A DNA stretch of 64,000 bases from Escherichia coli DSM 30083 = JCM 1649 = ATCC 11775. GTDB taxonomy: Bacteria; Pseudomonadota; Gammaproteobacteria; Enterobacterales; Enterobacteriaceae. A model generated the notes under the pieces. The model had not been told where the DNA came from and made no database searches. It saw only the letters and a list, made by a program, of their open reading frames with translations. The DNA is taken from NCBI RefSeq assembly GCF_003697165.2, contig NZ_CP033092.2:2046001-2110000 (forward strand), given 5' to 3'. A program made the position numbers and the translations under genes. Below, piece by piece: positions 53,590 through 64,000 of the stretch (position 1 is the stretch's first letter; the number at the start of each line of letters is the position of its first letter).

Positions 53590-55347
53590 ATGGCACAAGT
53601 CATTAATACCAACAGCCTCTCGCTGATCACTCAAAATAATATCAACAAGAACCAGTCTGCGCTGTCGAGTTCTATCGAGCGTCTGTCTTCTGGCTTGCGT
53701 ATTAACAGCGCGAAGGATGACGCCGCGGGTCAGGCGATTGCTAACCGTTTTACTTCTAACATTAAAGGCCTGACTCAGGCTGCACGTAACGCCAACGACG
53801 GTATTTCTGTTGCACAGACCACCGAAGGCGCGCTGTCTGAAATCAACAACAACTTACAGCGTATCCGTGAGCTGACGGTTCAGGCTTCTACCGGAACTAA
53901 CTCTGATTCGGATCTGGACTCCATTCAGGACGAAATCAAATCCCGTCTTGATGAAATTGACCGCGTATCCGGCCAGACCCAGTTCAACGGCGTGAACGTA
54001 CTGGCAAAAGACGGTTCGATGAAAATTCAGGTTGGTGCGAATGACGGTGAAACTATCACTATCGACCTGAAGAAAATCGATTCTGATACTCTGGGTCTGA
54101 ATGGTTTTAACGTAAATGGTAAAGGTACTATTACCAACAAAGCTGCAACGGTAAGTGATTTAACTTCTGCTGGCGCGAAGTTAAACACCACGACAGGTCT
54201 TTATGATCTGAAAACCGAAAATACCTTGTTAACTACCGATGCTGCATTCGATAAATTAGGGAATGGCGATAAAGTCACCGTTGGCGGCGTAGATTATACT
54301 TACAACGCTAAATCTGGTGATTTTACTACCACCAAATCTACTGCTGGTACGGGTGTAGACGCCGCGGCGCAGGCTACTGATTCAGCTAAAAAACGTGATG
54401 CGTTAGCTGCCACCCTTCATGCTGATGTGGGTAAATCTGTTAATGGTTCTTACACCACAAAAGATGGTACTGTTTCTTTCGAAACGGATTCAGCAGGTAA
54501 TATCACCATCGGTGGAAGCCAGGCATACGTAGACGATGCAGGCAACTTGACGACTAACAACGCTGGTAGCGCAGCTAAAGCTGATATGAAAGCGCTGCTT
54601 AAAGCCGCGAGCGAAGGTAGTGACGGTGCTTCTCTGACATTCAATGGCACTGAATATACTATCGCAAAAGCAACTCCTGCGACAACCTCTCCAGTAGCTC
54701 CGTTAATCCCTGGTGGGATTACTTATCAGGCTACAGTGAGTAAAGATGTAGTATTGAGCGAAACCAAAGCGGCTGCCGCGACATCTTCAATTACCTTTAA
54801 TTCCGGTGTACTGAGCAAAACTATTGGGTTTACCGCGGGTGAATCCAGTGATGCTGCGAAGTCTTATGTGGATGATAAAGGTGGTATTACTAACGTTGCC
54901 GACTATACAGTCTCTTACAGCGTTAACAAGGATAACGGCTCTGTGACTGTTGCCGGGTATGCTTCAGCGACTGATACCAATAAAGATTATGCTCCAGCAA
55001 TTGGTACTGCTGTAAATGTGAACTCCGCGGGTAAAATCACTACTGAGACTACCAGTGCTGGTTCTGCAACGACCAACCCGCTTGCTGCCCTGGACGACGC
55101 TATCAGCTCCATCGACAAATTCCGTTCTTCCCTGGGTGCTATCCAGAACCGTCTGGATTCCGCAGTCACCAACCTGAACAACACCACTACCAACCTGTCT
55201 GAAGCGCAGTCCCGTATTCAGGACGCCGACTATGCGACCGAAGTGTCCAACATGTCGAAAGCGCAGATTATCCAGCAGGCCGGTAACTCCGTGCTGGCAA
55301 AAGCCAACCAGGTACCGCAGCAGGTTCTGTCTCTGCTGCAGGGTTAA
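53590..55347 (+). CDS. fliC: FliC, flagellin, H7 antigen type
   Basis: A 585-residue flagellin. The conserved N-terminal (MAQVINTNSLSLITQNNINKNQSALSSSIERLSSGLRINSAKDDAAGQAIANRF) and C-terminal (SLGAIQNRLDSAVTNLNNTTTNLSEAQSRIQDADYATEVSNMSKAQIIQQAGNSVLAKANQVPQQVLSLLQG) parts form the filament core. The surface-exposed centre defines serotype: length and motifs such as NGFNVNGKGTITNKAATVSD and IPGGITYQATVSKDVVLSETK match H7 as I remember it. It is expressed from a sigma-28 promoter and ends before a strong terminator. Confidence 0.95.
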   Translation: MAQVINTNSLSLITQNNINKNQSALSSSIERLSSGLRINSAKDDAAGQAIANRFTSNIKGLTQAARNANDGISVAQTTEGALSEINNNLQRIRELTVQASTGTNSDSDLDSIQDEIKSRLDEIDRVSGQTQFNGVNVLAKDGSMKIQVGANDGETITIDLKKIDSDTLGLNGFNVNGKGTITNKAATVSDLTSAGAKLNTTTGLYDLKTENTLLTTDAAFDKLGNGDKVTVGGVDYTYNAKSGDFTTTKSTAGTGVDAAAQATDSAKKRDALAATLHADVGKSVNGSYTTKDGTVSFETDSAGNITIGGSQAYVDDAGNLTTNNAGSAAKADMKALLKAASEGSDGASLTFNGTEYTIAKATPATTSPVAPLIPGGITYQATVSKDVVLSETKAAAATSSITFNSGVLSKTIGFTAGESSDAAKSYVDDKGGITNVADYTVSYSVNKDNGSVTVAGYASATDTNKDYAPAIGTAVNVNSAGKITTETTSAGSATTNPLAALDDAISSIDKFRSSLGAIQNRLDSAVTNLNNTTTNLSEAQSRIQDADYATEVSNMSKAQIIQQAGNSVLAKANQVPQQVLSLLQG

Positions 55348-55459
55348 TCGCCGTAACCTGATTAACTGAGACTGACGGCAACGCCAAATTGCCTGGTGCG
55401 CTGTGCTTATCAGGCCTACAAGGTGAATTGCAATTTATTTAATTTGCAGATTTTTGTAG

Positions 55460-55488
55460 GCCGGATAAGGCGTTACGCCGCATCCGGC
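55460..55488. repeat. REP element downstream of fliC
   Basis: GCCGGATAAGGCG...CGCCGCATCCGGC is a typical E. coli REP palindrome in the fliC-fliA gap. Confidence 0.88.
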
Positions 55489-55520
55489 AACATGAAGCGT
55501 AATTTGTCAGCAATGTGCTT

Positions 55521-55544
55521 CCCCGCCAACGGCGGGGTTTTTTT
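55521..55544 (+). terminator. Terminator downstream of fliC
   Basis: CCCCGCC-AAC-GGCGGGG followed by seven T is a strong rho-independent terminator separating fliC from fliA. Confidence 0.9.
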
Positions 55545-55633
55545 CTGCCCGCAATTTACCGGTAACCCCCAAATAACCCCTCATTTCACCCACTAATCGC
55601 CCGATTAAAAACCCTGCAGAAACGGATAATCAT

Positions 55634-55641
55634 GCCGATAA
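55634..55641 (+). promoter_or_regulatory. Sigma-28 -10 element upstream of fliA
   Basis: GCCGATAA lies 26 bp before the fliA start. fliA has both FlhDC-sigma-70 and sigma-28 promoters; this is the -10 of the latter. A well-spaced TAAA is not obvious. Confidence 0.55.
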
Positions 55642-55666
55642 CTCATATAACGCAGGGCTGTTTATC

Positions 55667-56386
55667 GTGAATTCACTCTATACCGCTGAAGGTGTAATGG
55701 ATAAACACTCGCTGTGGCAGCGTTATGTCCCGCTGGTGCGTCACGAAGCATTGCGCCTGCAGGTTCGACTGCCCGCGAGCGTGGAACTTGACGATCTGCT
55801 ACAGGCGGGCGGCATTGGGTTACTTAATGCCGTCGAACGCTATGACGCCCTACAAGGAACGGCATTTACAACTTACGCAGTGCAGCGTATACGTGGCGCT
55901 ATGCTGGATGAACTTCGCAGCCGTGACTGGGTGCCGCGCAGCGTGCGACGCAACGCGCGTGAAGTGGCACAGGCAATAGGGCAACTGGAGCAGGAACTTG
56001 GCCGCAACGCCACGGAAACTGAGGTAGCGGAACGTTTAGGGATCGATATTGCCGATTATCGCCAAATGTTGCTCGACACCAATAACAGCCAGCTCTTCTC
56101 CTACGATGAGTGGCGCGAAGAGCACGGCGATAGCATCGAACTGGTTACTGATGATCATCAGCGAGAAAACCCGCTACAACAACTGCTGGACAGTAATCTG
56201 CGCCAGCGGGTGATGGAAACCATCGAAACGTTGCCGGAGCGCGAAAAACTGGTATTAACCCTCTATTATCAGGAAGAGCTGAATCTCAAAGAGATTGGCG
56301 CGGTGCTGGAGGTCGGGGAATCGCGGGTCAGTCAGTTACACAGCCAGGCTATTAAACGGTTACGCACTAAACTGGGTAAGTTATAA
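55667..56386 (+). CDS. fliA: FliA, sigma-28 for flagellar class 3 genes
   Basis: A 239-residue sigma factor that directs RNA polymerase to fliC, fliDST and other late flagellar and chemotaxis genes. Region 2 includes DLLQAGGIGLLNAVERYDALQGTAFTTYAVQRIRGAMLDELR; region 4 ends in LNLKEIGAVLEVGESRVSQLHSQAIKRLRTKL. The start is GTG at 55667 (MNSLYTAEGVMDKH), an unusual codon supported by family length. It is held by FlgM (not in this window) until hook completion. Confidence 0.96.
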   Translation: MNSLYTAEGVMDKHSLWQRYVPLVRHEALRLQVRLPASVELDDLLQAGGIGLLNAVERYDALQGTAFTTYAVQRIRGAMLDELRSRDWVPRSVRRNAREVAQAIGQLEQELGRNATETEVAERLGIDIADYRQMLLDTNNSQLFSYDEWREEHGDSIELVTDDHQRENPLQQLLDSNLRQRVMETIETLPEREKLVLTLYYQEELNLKEIGAVLEVGESRVSQLHSQAIKRLRTKLGKL

Positions 56387-56431
56387 CGTCAGTAAATGCC
56401 GCACTTTAATTTTGACTACCAGGAGTTCTTA

Positions 56432-56983
56432 ATGATGGTGCAGCACCTGAAAAGACGGCCATTAAGCCGCTATCTTAAAGACTTTAAACACAGCCAGACC
56501 CATTGCGCGCATTGCCGTAAATTACTCGATCGCATTACCTTAGTTCGCGACGGCAAAATAGTGAATAAAATCGAGATTTCCCGCCTGGACACGCTGCTTG
56601 ATGAAAATGGCTGGCAAGTGGAACAACAATCATGGGCGGCATTGTGCCGATTTTGCGGTGATTTACATTGCAAAACGCAGAGTGATTTTTTCGATATTAT
56701 CGGCTTTAAGAAATTTCTTTTTGAGCAAACTGAAATGAGCCCTGGTACGGTGCGTGAATATGTCGTTCGTCTGCGCCGTTTGGGGAATCATCTACACGAG
56801 CAAAATATTTCCCTCGACCAGCTGCAGGACGGTTTCCTTGATGAAATCCTCGCCCCGTGGCTGCCCTCCACCAGCACCAACAATTACCGCATCGCGTTAC
56901 GGAAGTATCAACACTATCAGCGTCAAACGTGTACCGGACTTGTGCAGAAATCCTCCAGCCAACCTGCTTCTGATATATATTAA
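56432..56983 (+). CDS. fliZ: FliZ, regulator of the motility/curli switch
   Basis: A 183-residue DNA-binding protein related to phage integrase core-binding domains; it represses RpoS-dependent genes including csgD. The first part holds cysteine pairs (CAHCRKLL, LCRFCGDLHC), and the rest resembles a SAM-like helical domain (GTVREYVVRLRRLGNHLHEQN). The ATG at 56432 (MMVQHLKRRPL) follows AGGAGTTCTT. It is the second gene after fliA. Confidence 0.94.
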   Translation: MMVQHLKRRPLSRYLKDFKHSQTHCAHCRKLLDRITLVRDGKIVNKIEISRLDTLLDENGWQVEQQSWAALCRFCGDLHCKTQSDFFDIIGFKKFLFEQTEMSPGTVREYVVRLRRLGNHLHEQNISLDQLQDGFLDEILAPWLPSTSTNNYRIALRKYQHYQRQTCTGLVQKSSSQPASDIY

Positions 56984-57070
56984 ATAAGAATAAGATGTAG
57001 CGGAGTTGTTTTTGTGTTTACAAACAATGGCTCTACACTGCAAACAGACATAACAACATTCGGGGTAAAT

Positions 57071-58962
<1,892 letters not shown>

Positions 58963-58976
58963 CTCCGGAAACGCTC

Positions 58977-59645
58977 ATGCAAGAAAGTATACAACTGGTT
59001 ATTGATTCCTTGCCGTTCCTGCTGAAAGGGGCTGGGTATACGCTGCAACTCAGTATCGGCGGCATGTTTTTTGGCTTACTGCTAGGGTTTATTCTCGCGC
59101 TGATGCGCCTTTCGCCAATCTGGCCCGTGCGCTGGCTGGCGCGTTTTTATATCTCTATTTTTCGTGGTACGCCGCTCATCGCCCAACTGTTTATGATCTA
59201 TTACGGCTTGCCGCAGTTTGGCATCGAACTAGATCCCATTCCGTCAGCAATGATTGGTCTGTCGCTGAACACTGCCGCCTATGCTGCCGAAACGCTGCGC
59301 GCCGCCATTTCTTCTATTGATAAAGGTCAGTGGGAAGCTGCAGCCAGTATTGGTATGACGCCATGGCAGACCATGCGTCGCGCGATTTTGCCACAGGCGG
59401 CGCGGGTGGCGTTGCCGCCGCTGTCGAACAGCTTTATCAGCCTGGTAAAAGATACGTCGCTGGCCGCGACAATCCAGGTGCCGGAGCTGTTCCGTCAGGC
59501 GCAGTTGATTACCGCGCGCACGCTGGAGGTGTTCACCATGTACCTGGCGGCTTCGCTCATCTACTGGATTATGGCGACTGTGTTATCGACGTTGCAGAAC
59601 CATTTTGAGAATCAACTTAATCGCCAGGAGAGGGAACCCAAATGA
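58977..59645 (+). CDS. tcyL: TcyL (YecS), cystine ABC transporter permease
   Basis: A 222-residue inner-membrane permease of the amino acid ABC family with about five helices. The EAA loop for ATPase contact is WEAAASIGMTPWQTMRRAILPQA. It starts 14 bp after dcyD and overlaps tcyN by 4 bp. Confidence 0.95.
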   Translation: MQESIQLVIDSLPFLLKGAGYTLQLSIGGMFFGLLLGFILALMRLSPIWPVRWLARFYISIFRGTPLIAQLFMIYYGLPQFGIELDPIPSAMIGLSLNTAAYAAETLRAAISSIDKGQWEAAASIGMTPWQTMRRAILPQAARVALPPLSNSFISLVKDTSLAATIQVPELFRQAQLITARTLEVFTMYLAASLIYWIMATVLSTLQNHFENQLNRQEREPK

Positions 59646-60394
59646 GTGCCATTGAAGTTAAGAACCTGGTGAAAAAATTCCACGGTCAGACGGTGCTGCA
59701 TGGTATCGACCTTGAGGTGAAGCCTGGCGAAGTAGTGGCTATTATCGGTCCGAGTGGTTCCGGCAAAACCACGTTGCTACGCAGCATAAATCTGCTGGAA
59801 CAACCGGAAGCGGGAACCATCACCGTTGGCGATATCACTATTGATACTGCACGTTCATTAAGTCAGCAAAAATCGCTGATTCGCCAGTTGCGTCAGCACG
59901 TCGGGTTTGTCTTCCAGAACTTTAATCTGTTTCCGCATCGTACGGTGCTGGAAAACATTATTGAAGGGCCGGTGATCGTCAAAGGCGAACCGAAAGAAGA
60001 GGCCACGGCGCGCGCTCGCGAGCTGCTGGCGAAAGTTGGGCTGGCCGGTAAAGAAACCAGTTATCCACGTCGTTTGTCTGGCGGTCAACAGCAGCGCGTT
60101 GCGATTGCGCGTGCTCTGGCAATGCGTCCTGAAGTGATTTTGTTTGATGAGCCAACGTCGGCGCTGGATCCAGAGCTGGTGGGCGAAGTCCTGAACACCA
60201 TTCGTCAGCTGGCGCAGGAAAAGCGCACGATGGTGATTGTGACGCACGAAATGAGCTTTGCCCGGGATGTTGCGGACCGGGCGATTTTTATGGACCAGGG
60301 GCGGATAGTCGAGCAGGGGGTAGCAAAAGCGTTATTTGCTGATCCTCAGCAGCCTCGCACCCGCCAGTTCATGGAGAAGTTTCTGCTGCAATAA
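59642..60394 (+). CDS. tcyN: TcyN (YecC), cystine ABC transporter ATPase
   Basis: A 250-residue ATPase. Walker A is GPSGSGKTT, the signature RLSGGQQQRVAIARAL, Walker B VILFDEPTSALD and the switch His in VTHEMSFARDV. It pairs with TcyL and TcyJ in high-affinity cystine uptake. It overlaps tcyL by 4 bp and is last in the cluster. Confidence 0.95.
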   Translation: MSAIEVKNLVKKFHGQTVLHGIDLEVKPGEVVAIIGPSGSGKTTLLRSINLLEQPEAGTITVGDITIDTARSLSQQKSLIRQLRQHVGFVFQNFNLFPHRTVLENIIEGPVIVKGEPKEEATARARELLAKVGLAGKETSYPRRLSGGQQQRVAIARALAMRPEVILFDEPTSALDPELVGEVLNTIRQLAQEKRTMVIVTHEMSFARDVADRAIFMDQGRIVEQGVAKALFADPQQPRTRQFMEKFLLQ

Positions 60395-60407
60395 TAAGAA
60401 AAAATCA

Positions 60408-60432
60408 GCCCCGACGATTCACCAGTCGGGGC
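60408..60432. terminator. Hairpin after tcyN
   Basis: GCCCCGAC/GTCGGGGC is a perfect 8-bp stem with a 9-base loop, 14 bp past the tcyN stop. It has no good T-run, so it is a weak or rho-aided terminator candidate. Confidence 0.5.
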
Positions 60433-60623
60433 GGGACGCCATTTCAAACGTGATAAAACTGCTTAACAAATCAGCATAACTCATTAATAACATAAGAGAA
60501 TGCGATGGCTTGCAAAAGTAATTCATTGCCTGAATAATATAAATTATATATAAATCTTATTTATGTGATAGTTTGAATTATCATTATAAATGATACTCAC
60601 TCTCAGGGGCGTTGCGGTTTACT

Positions 60624-61346
60624 ATGCAGGATACGGATTTTTTCAGCTGGCTTCGCACGATGTTGTTGCGTTTTCAGAGGATGGAGGCCGCAGAAGAGGT
60701 CTACCATGAAATAGAGCTTCAGGCTCAGCAGCTGGAGTACGATTACTATTCGTTATGTGTTCGCCACCCGGTACCATTCACGCGACCTAAAGTGGCTTTC
60801 TATACCAATTACCCTGAGTCGTGGGTTAGTTATTATCAGGCAAAAAATTTTCTCGCAATTGATCCGGTGCTGAACCCTGAAAACTTTAGTCAGGGCCATT
60901 TAATGTGGAATGATGACTTATTCAGCGAAGCACAGCCGTTATGGGAAGCTGCGCGCGCACATGGTTTACGCCGCGGTGTCACTCAGTATTTAATGCTGCC
61001 AAATCGGGCGTTGGGCTTTTTGTCCTTTTCCCGTTGCAGCACGCGCGAAATACCCATTCTTAGTGATGAACTGCAATTAAAAATGCAGCTACTGGTGCGC
61101 GAAAGTCTGATGGCTCTGATGCGTTTAAATGATGAAATAGTGATGACGCCAGAGATGAATTTCAGCAAGCGCGAAAAAGAAATTCTGAAATGGACGGCGG
61201 AAGGTAAGACATCAGCAGAGATAGCGATGATTTTGTCAATCTCTGAGAATACGGTCAATTTCCATCAGAAAAACATGCAGAAAAAAATCAATGCACCGAA
61301 TAAGACGCAGGTTGCCTGTTACGCGGCCGCTACTGGCTTAATTTGA
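60624..61346 (+). CDS. sdiA: SdiA, LuxR-type quorum-sensing receptor
   Basis: A 240-residue solo LuxR homologue that senses acyl-homoserine lactones made by other species and 1-octanoylglycerol. The ligand-binding domain covers residues 1-170, with WVSYYQAKNFLAIDPVL and Trp, Tyr and Asp residues typical of the pocket. The DNA-binding helix-turn-helix is SKREKEILKWTAEGKTSAEIAMILSISENTVNFHQKNMQKKI. The start at 60624 (MQDTDFFSW) is the accepted one; 60612 is an in-frame alternative. Confidence 0.95.
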   Translation: MQDTDFFSWLRTMLLRFQRMEAAEEVYHEIELQAQQLEYDYYSLCVRHPVPFTRPKVAFYTNYPESWVSYYQAKNFLAIDPVLNPENFSQGHLMWNDDLFSEAQPLWEAARAHGLRRGVTQYLMLPNRALGFLSFSRCSTREIPILSDELQLKMQLLVRESLMALMRLNDEIVMTPEMNFSKREKEILKWTAEGKTSAEIAMILSISENTVNFHQKNMQKKINAPNKTQVACYAAATGLI

Positions 61347-61375
61347 TCTCTTTTCTGTTCTGCGTGCCAGATGCA

Positions 61376-61411
61376 AAAACCGGCTGAAAGGCACGCTCTC
61401 AGCCGGTTTTA
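61376..61411. terminator. Bidirectional terminator between sdiA and yecF
   Basis: AAAACCGGCTGA...TCAGCCGGTTTTAT is a long stem with A and T flanks, between convergent sdiA and yecF; it can end both transcripts. Confidence 0.85.
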
Positions 61412-61413
61412 TA

Positions 61414-61638
61414 TTACTGACGGTAGGCTTGTTTAATTTGCTTAACCGTTTTGGAAAATACTGCAGCCTGGGTTTCGTCTTCGATCAGCGCAAGCTGTTT
61501 TTCCATCTTTAACATCACGCGGCCCGCGTCAGCTTGTCCCATCGCCTGCAGCATCAGCGTCAGCATCGCTTTCAGGCAGGAGACTTCATTTGCCAGTTCT
61601 TGATTATTCTCGGCAGTAGAAAAATCAGGCGTACTCAT
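61414..61638 (-). CDS. yecF: YecF, small DUF2594 protein
   Basis: A 74-residue soluble, helix-rich protein ([54 protein letters not shown]), function unknown. It probably forms a coiled-coil. The ATG follows a GAGGAAAAT ribosome site. It is convergent with sdiA, as in K-12. Confidence 0.9.
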
Positions 61639-62096
61639 TTATTTTCCTCGTCATGTTGCAATGAAAATTTGCGGTGAAAAATGTTAAGGCGGCGGAGTAT
61701 ACCATAAGCTTTGCTAAAAATAGCAGTGGTTGTTTTTTGAGCGTGATATCAACAGTACTATAAAATACGTTAATATAATGACCAATAAATATTTTTATCA
61801 TGAATGTTTTTTGCCCGTATTGTTCGGGTTAATTAATGTTACATATTCAGCGGGCTGATTTTCATTTTTGCTGAATAAAGTCAATTTTTGTCACATTTCA
61901 TCGCCGGGCTTACTGTGAAACGATCCCGGAAGCCGTTGGTGACGGGCGTGACCATAACTGTGGACAATCGAATTGACAAAAACGAGAGAAAAATCGAATA
62001 CCCACCATTTTTAACGTTTCAAAGTTGCAATAAAAACCGCTAATATACGAATGACTAACTATCAGTAGCGTTATCCCTATTTCTGGAGATATTCCT
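61639..62096. other. Gene-free stretch upstream of uvrY
   Basis: I see no supported gene; the region contains the divergent promoters of yecF and uvrY and is AT-rich. A 155-codon minus-strand frame beginning within uvrY (61910-62377) is a shadow. Confidence 0.5.
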
Positions 62097-62753
62097 TTGA
62101 TCAACGTTCTACTTGTTGATGACCACGAACTGGTGCGCGCAGGGATACGACGCATTCTGGAAGATATAAAGGGTATAAAAGTCGTCGGTGAGGCATCGTG
62201 CGGTGAAGACGCCGTTAAATGGTGCCGGGCAAATGCCGTTGACGTGGTGCTAATGGACATGAGTATGCCGGGCATTGGCGGTCTTGAGGCGACGCGTAAA
62301 ATCGCGCGTTCCACAGCTGATGTCAAAATCATCATGCTTACCGTCCATACAGAAAACCCTTTACCAGCGAAAGTCATGCAGGCCGGAGCTGCGGGCTACC
62401 TCAGCAAAGGCGCGGCTCCGCAGGAAGTCGTGAGTGCGATTCGTTCTGTCTATTCAGGGCAGCGTTACATTGCTTCTGATATCGCTCAACAAATGGCGTT
62501 AAGCCAGATCGAACCAGAAAAAACAGAAAGCCCATTTGCCAGTTTGTCTGAACGTGAATTGCAGATTATGCTGATGATCACCAAGGGCCAGAAGGTCAAT
62601 GAGATCTCAGAACAGCTCAATCTCAGTCCGAAAACGGTGAACAGCTACCGCTATCGTATGTTCAGTAAACTAAACATTCATGGCGATGTTGAGCTGACTC
62701 ACCTGGCAATTCGCCATGGTCTGTGTAATGCGGAGACATTATCAAGTCAGTGA
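62097..62753 (+). CDS. uvrY: UvrY, response regulator of the BarA-UvrY system
   Basis: A 218-residue NarL/FixJ-type regulator that activates csrB and csrC sRNAs. The receiver domain has the acidic pair in LLVDDHE and phospho-acceptor Asp54 in VVLMDMSMPG, with Lys in YLSKGAAPQE. The C-terminal helix-turn-helix is LSERELQIMLMITKGQKVNEISEQLNLSPKTVNSYRYRMFSKL. The start is TTG at 62097, an uncommon codon supported by CTGGAGAT upstream. It overlaps uvrC by 4 bp. Confidence 0.96.
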   Translation: MINVLLVDDHELVRAGIRRILEDIKGIKVVGEASCGEDAVKWCRANAVDVVLMDMSMPGIGGLEATRKIARSTADVKIIMLTVHTENPLPAKVMQAGAAGYLSKGAAPQEVVSAIRSVYSGQRYIASDIAQQMALSQIEPEKTESPFASLSERELQIMLMITKGQKVNEISEQLNLSPKTVNSYRYRMFSKLNIHGDVELTHLAIRHGLCNAETLSSQ

Positions 62754-64000
62754 GTGATCAGTTTGACGCAAAAGCGTTTTTAAAAACCGTAACCAGCCAG
62801 CCAGGCGTTTATCGCATGTACGATGCTGGTGGTACGGTTATCTATGTCGGCAAAGCGAAAGACCTGAAAAAACGGCTTTCCAGCTATTTCCGTAGCAACC
62901 TCGCTTCGCGCAAAACCGAAGCGCTGGTCGCCCAGATCCAGCAAATTGATGTAACGGTTACTCATACAGAAACCGAAGCGCTGTTACTGGAACACAACTA
63001 CATCAAACTTTATCAGCCGCGTTACAACGTTTTGCTACGCGATGATAAATCATATCCTTTTATCTTCCTGAGTGGCGATACCCACCCGCGTCTGGCGATG
63101 CATCGTGGAGCGAAGCATGCCAAAGGTGAATATTTCGGCCCGTTCCCGAATGGCTATGCCGTACGTGAAACACTGGCGCTACTGCAAAAGATTTTCCCCA
63201 TTCGCCAGTGCGAAAACAGTGTTTATCGCAACCGCTCGCGTCCGTGTCTGCAATATCAGATAGGGCGCTGTCTGGGGCCGTGCGTTGAAGGACTGGTGAG
63301 TGAAGAAGAATACGCTCAGCAGGTCGAGTATGTGCGCCTGTTTTTGTCTGGCAAAGATGATCAGGTGCTTACGCAACTCATTAGTCGTATGGAAACTGCC
63401 AGCCAGAATCTGGAGTTTGAAGAAGCGGCGCGGATTCGCGACCAAATTCAGGCGGTGCGACGTGTCACCGAAAAACAGTTTGTTTCCAATACCGGCGACG
63501 ACCTTGACGTTATTGGAGTGGCGTTCGATGCGGGTATGGCTTGTGTCCACGTATTGTTCATTCGTCAGGGCAAAGTGCTCGGCAGCCGCAGCTATTTCCC
63601 GAAAGTGCCTGGCAGTACGGAACTGAGCGAGGTGGTGGAAACCTTCGTAGGTCAGTTCTATTTACAAGGCAGCCAGATGCGCACCTTACCGGGTGAGATC
63701 CTGCTCGATTTTAATCTTAGCGATAAAACGCTGCTCGCCGATTCCCTTTCAGAACTGGCGGGACGCAAGATTAATGTTCAAACCAAACCTCGTGGCGATA
63801 GAGCGCGTTATCTGAAACTCGCGCGTACCAATGCGGCGACGGCCTTAACCAGCAAACTTTCGCAGCAATCTACCGTTCACCAGCGGCTGACCGCGCTTGC
63901 CAGCGTGTTGAAATTGCCGGAAGTGAAGCGGATGGAGTGCTTTGACATCAGCCATACCATGGGTGAACAAACCGTCGCTTCCTGTGTGGTGTTTGATGCT
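62750..64000 (+). CDS. uvrC: UvrC, excinuclease ABC subunit C (5' two thirds)
   Basis: The first 417 codons of the roughly 610-residue nucleotide-excision repair endonuclease, which incises on both sides of UV lesions after UvrAB. The N-terminal GIY-YIG nuclease is visible in QPGVYRMYDAGGTVIYVGKAKDLKKRLSSYF; a UVR domain (LEFEEAARIRDQIQAV) binds UvrB; an RNase H-like part follows (DVIGVAFDAG; ECFDISHTMG). The start is GTG at 62750, overlapping uvrY in GTGA. The frame is open to the right edge, with the helix-hairpin-helix end outside. Confidence 0.96.
   Translation, partial: MSDQFDAKAFLKTVTSQPGVYRMYDAGGTVIYVGKAKDLKKRLSSYFRSNLASRKTEALVAQIQQIDVTVTHTETEALLLEHNYIKLYQPRYNVLLRDDKSYPFIFLSGDTHPRLAMHRGAKHAKGEYFGPFPNGYAVRETLALLQKIFPIRQCENSVYRNRSRPCLQYQIGRCLGPCVEGLVSEEEYAQQVEYVRLFLSGKDDQVLTQLISRMETASQNLEFEEAARIRDQIQAVRRVTEKQFVSNTGDDLDVIGVAFDAGMACVHVLFIRQGKVLGSRSYFPKVPGSTELSEVVETFVGQFYLQGSQMRTLPGEILLDFNLSDKTLLADSLSELAGRKINVQTKPRGDRARYLKLARTNAATALTSKLSQQSTVHQRLTALASVLKLPEVKRMECFDISHTMGEQTVASCVVFDA

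Noticed and set aside
61910..62377. 155-codon minus-strand frame over the uvrY 5' end
   Set aside because: It is antisense to the conserved receiver domain of uvrY and Ser-rich in the way shadow frames are.

Overview
The window is chromosomal DNA of Escherichia coli. Nearly every reading frame from the asparagine tRNA rightwards is recognisably an E. coli K-12 gene, in K-12 order but in the inverse orientation: mtfA, serU, zinT, msrQ-msrP, hiuH, hprRS, hchA, drpB, dcm-vsr, dgcQ, dsrA, rcsA, the fli flagellar clusters, the tcy cystine-uptake genes, sdiA and uvrY-uvrC. Two features point to an extra-intestinal pathogenic lineage: a yersiniabactin high-pathogenicity island (HPI) in the asnT tRNA gene, and an H7-type flagellin. 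No database search was run; names rest on recognising the protein families and remembered E. coli sequences.

Layout. 1-11350: the tRNA-proximal end of the HPI, with the start of irp2, ybtA, the ybtPQXS operon and the island integrase, ending at the 17-bp att sequence inside asnT. 11335-21060: mtfA, serU, zinT with a Zur-like operator, the periplasmic methionine sulfoxide repair pair msrPQ, hiuH, the HprRS two-component system with its operator, hchA and an intact yedS porin. 21370-31142: probable rseX sRNA, drpB, yedJ, dcm/vsr, yedA, yedI, yodC, dgcQ, yedP, dsrA sRNA, yodD, dsrB and rcsA. 31427-42406: fliRQPONML, fliKJIHGF and fliE. 42387-46690: a 4.3-kb phage-derived cassette (emrE, ybcL, ybcM, nmpC) bounded by a duplicated fliE 3' end. 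46707-51040: yedK, yedFE, yedD, amyA. 51118-56983: fliTSD, fliC, fliA, fliZ with sigma-28 promoters. 57071-60394: tcyJ, dcyD, tcyL, tcyN. 60624-64000: sdiA, yecF, uvrY and the 5' two thirds of uvrC.

The most informative observations are decay and insertion events rather than a wholly new system. irp2 carries a 2-bp AT duplication that stops the yersiniabactin synthetase after 45 codons. The HPI integrase has lost its ATG (now ATA) and has an amber codon 27 codons before its normal end. yedI has a 1-bp deletion and the adjacent yodC has a nonsense codon. The K-12 gene yodB is missing. All four lesions can be read directly from the bases; confirming reads would exclude assembly errors. The best candidate for an under-described unit is the fliE-integrated cassette. 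It combines a drug exporter, a secreted PEBP-family protein linked to neutrophil suppression, an AraC-type regulator and a porin, and it still has matching repeat pairs at both ends.
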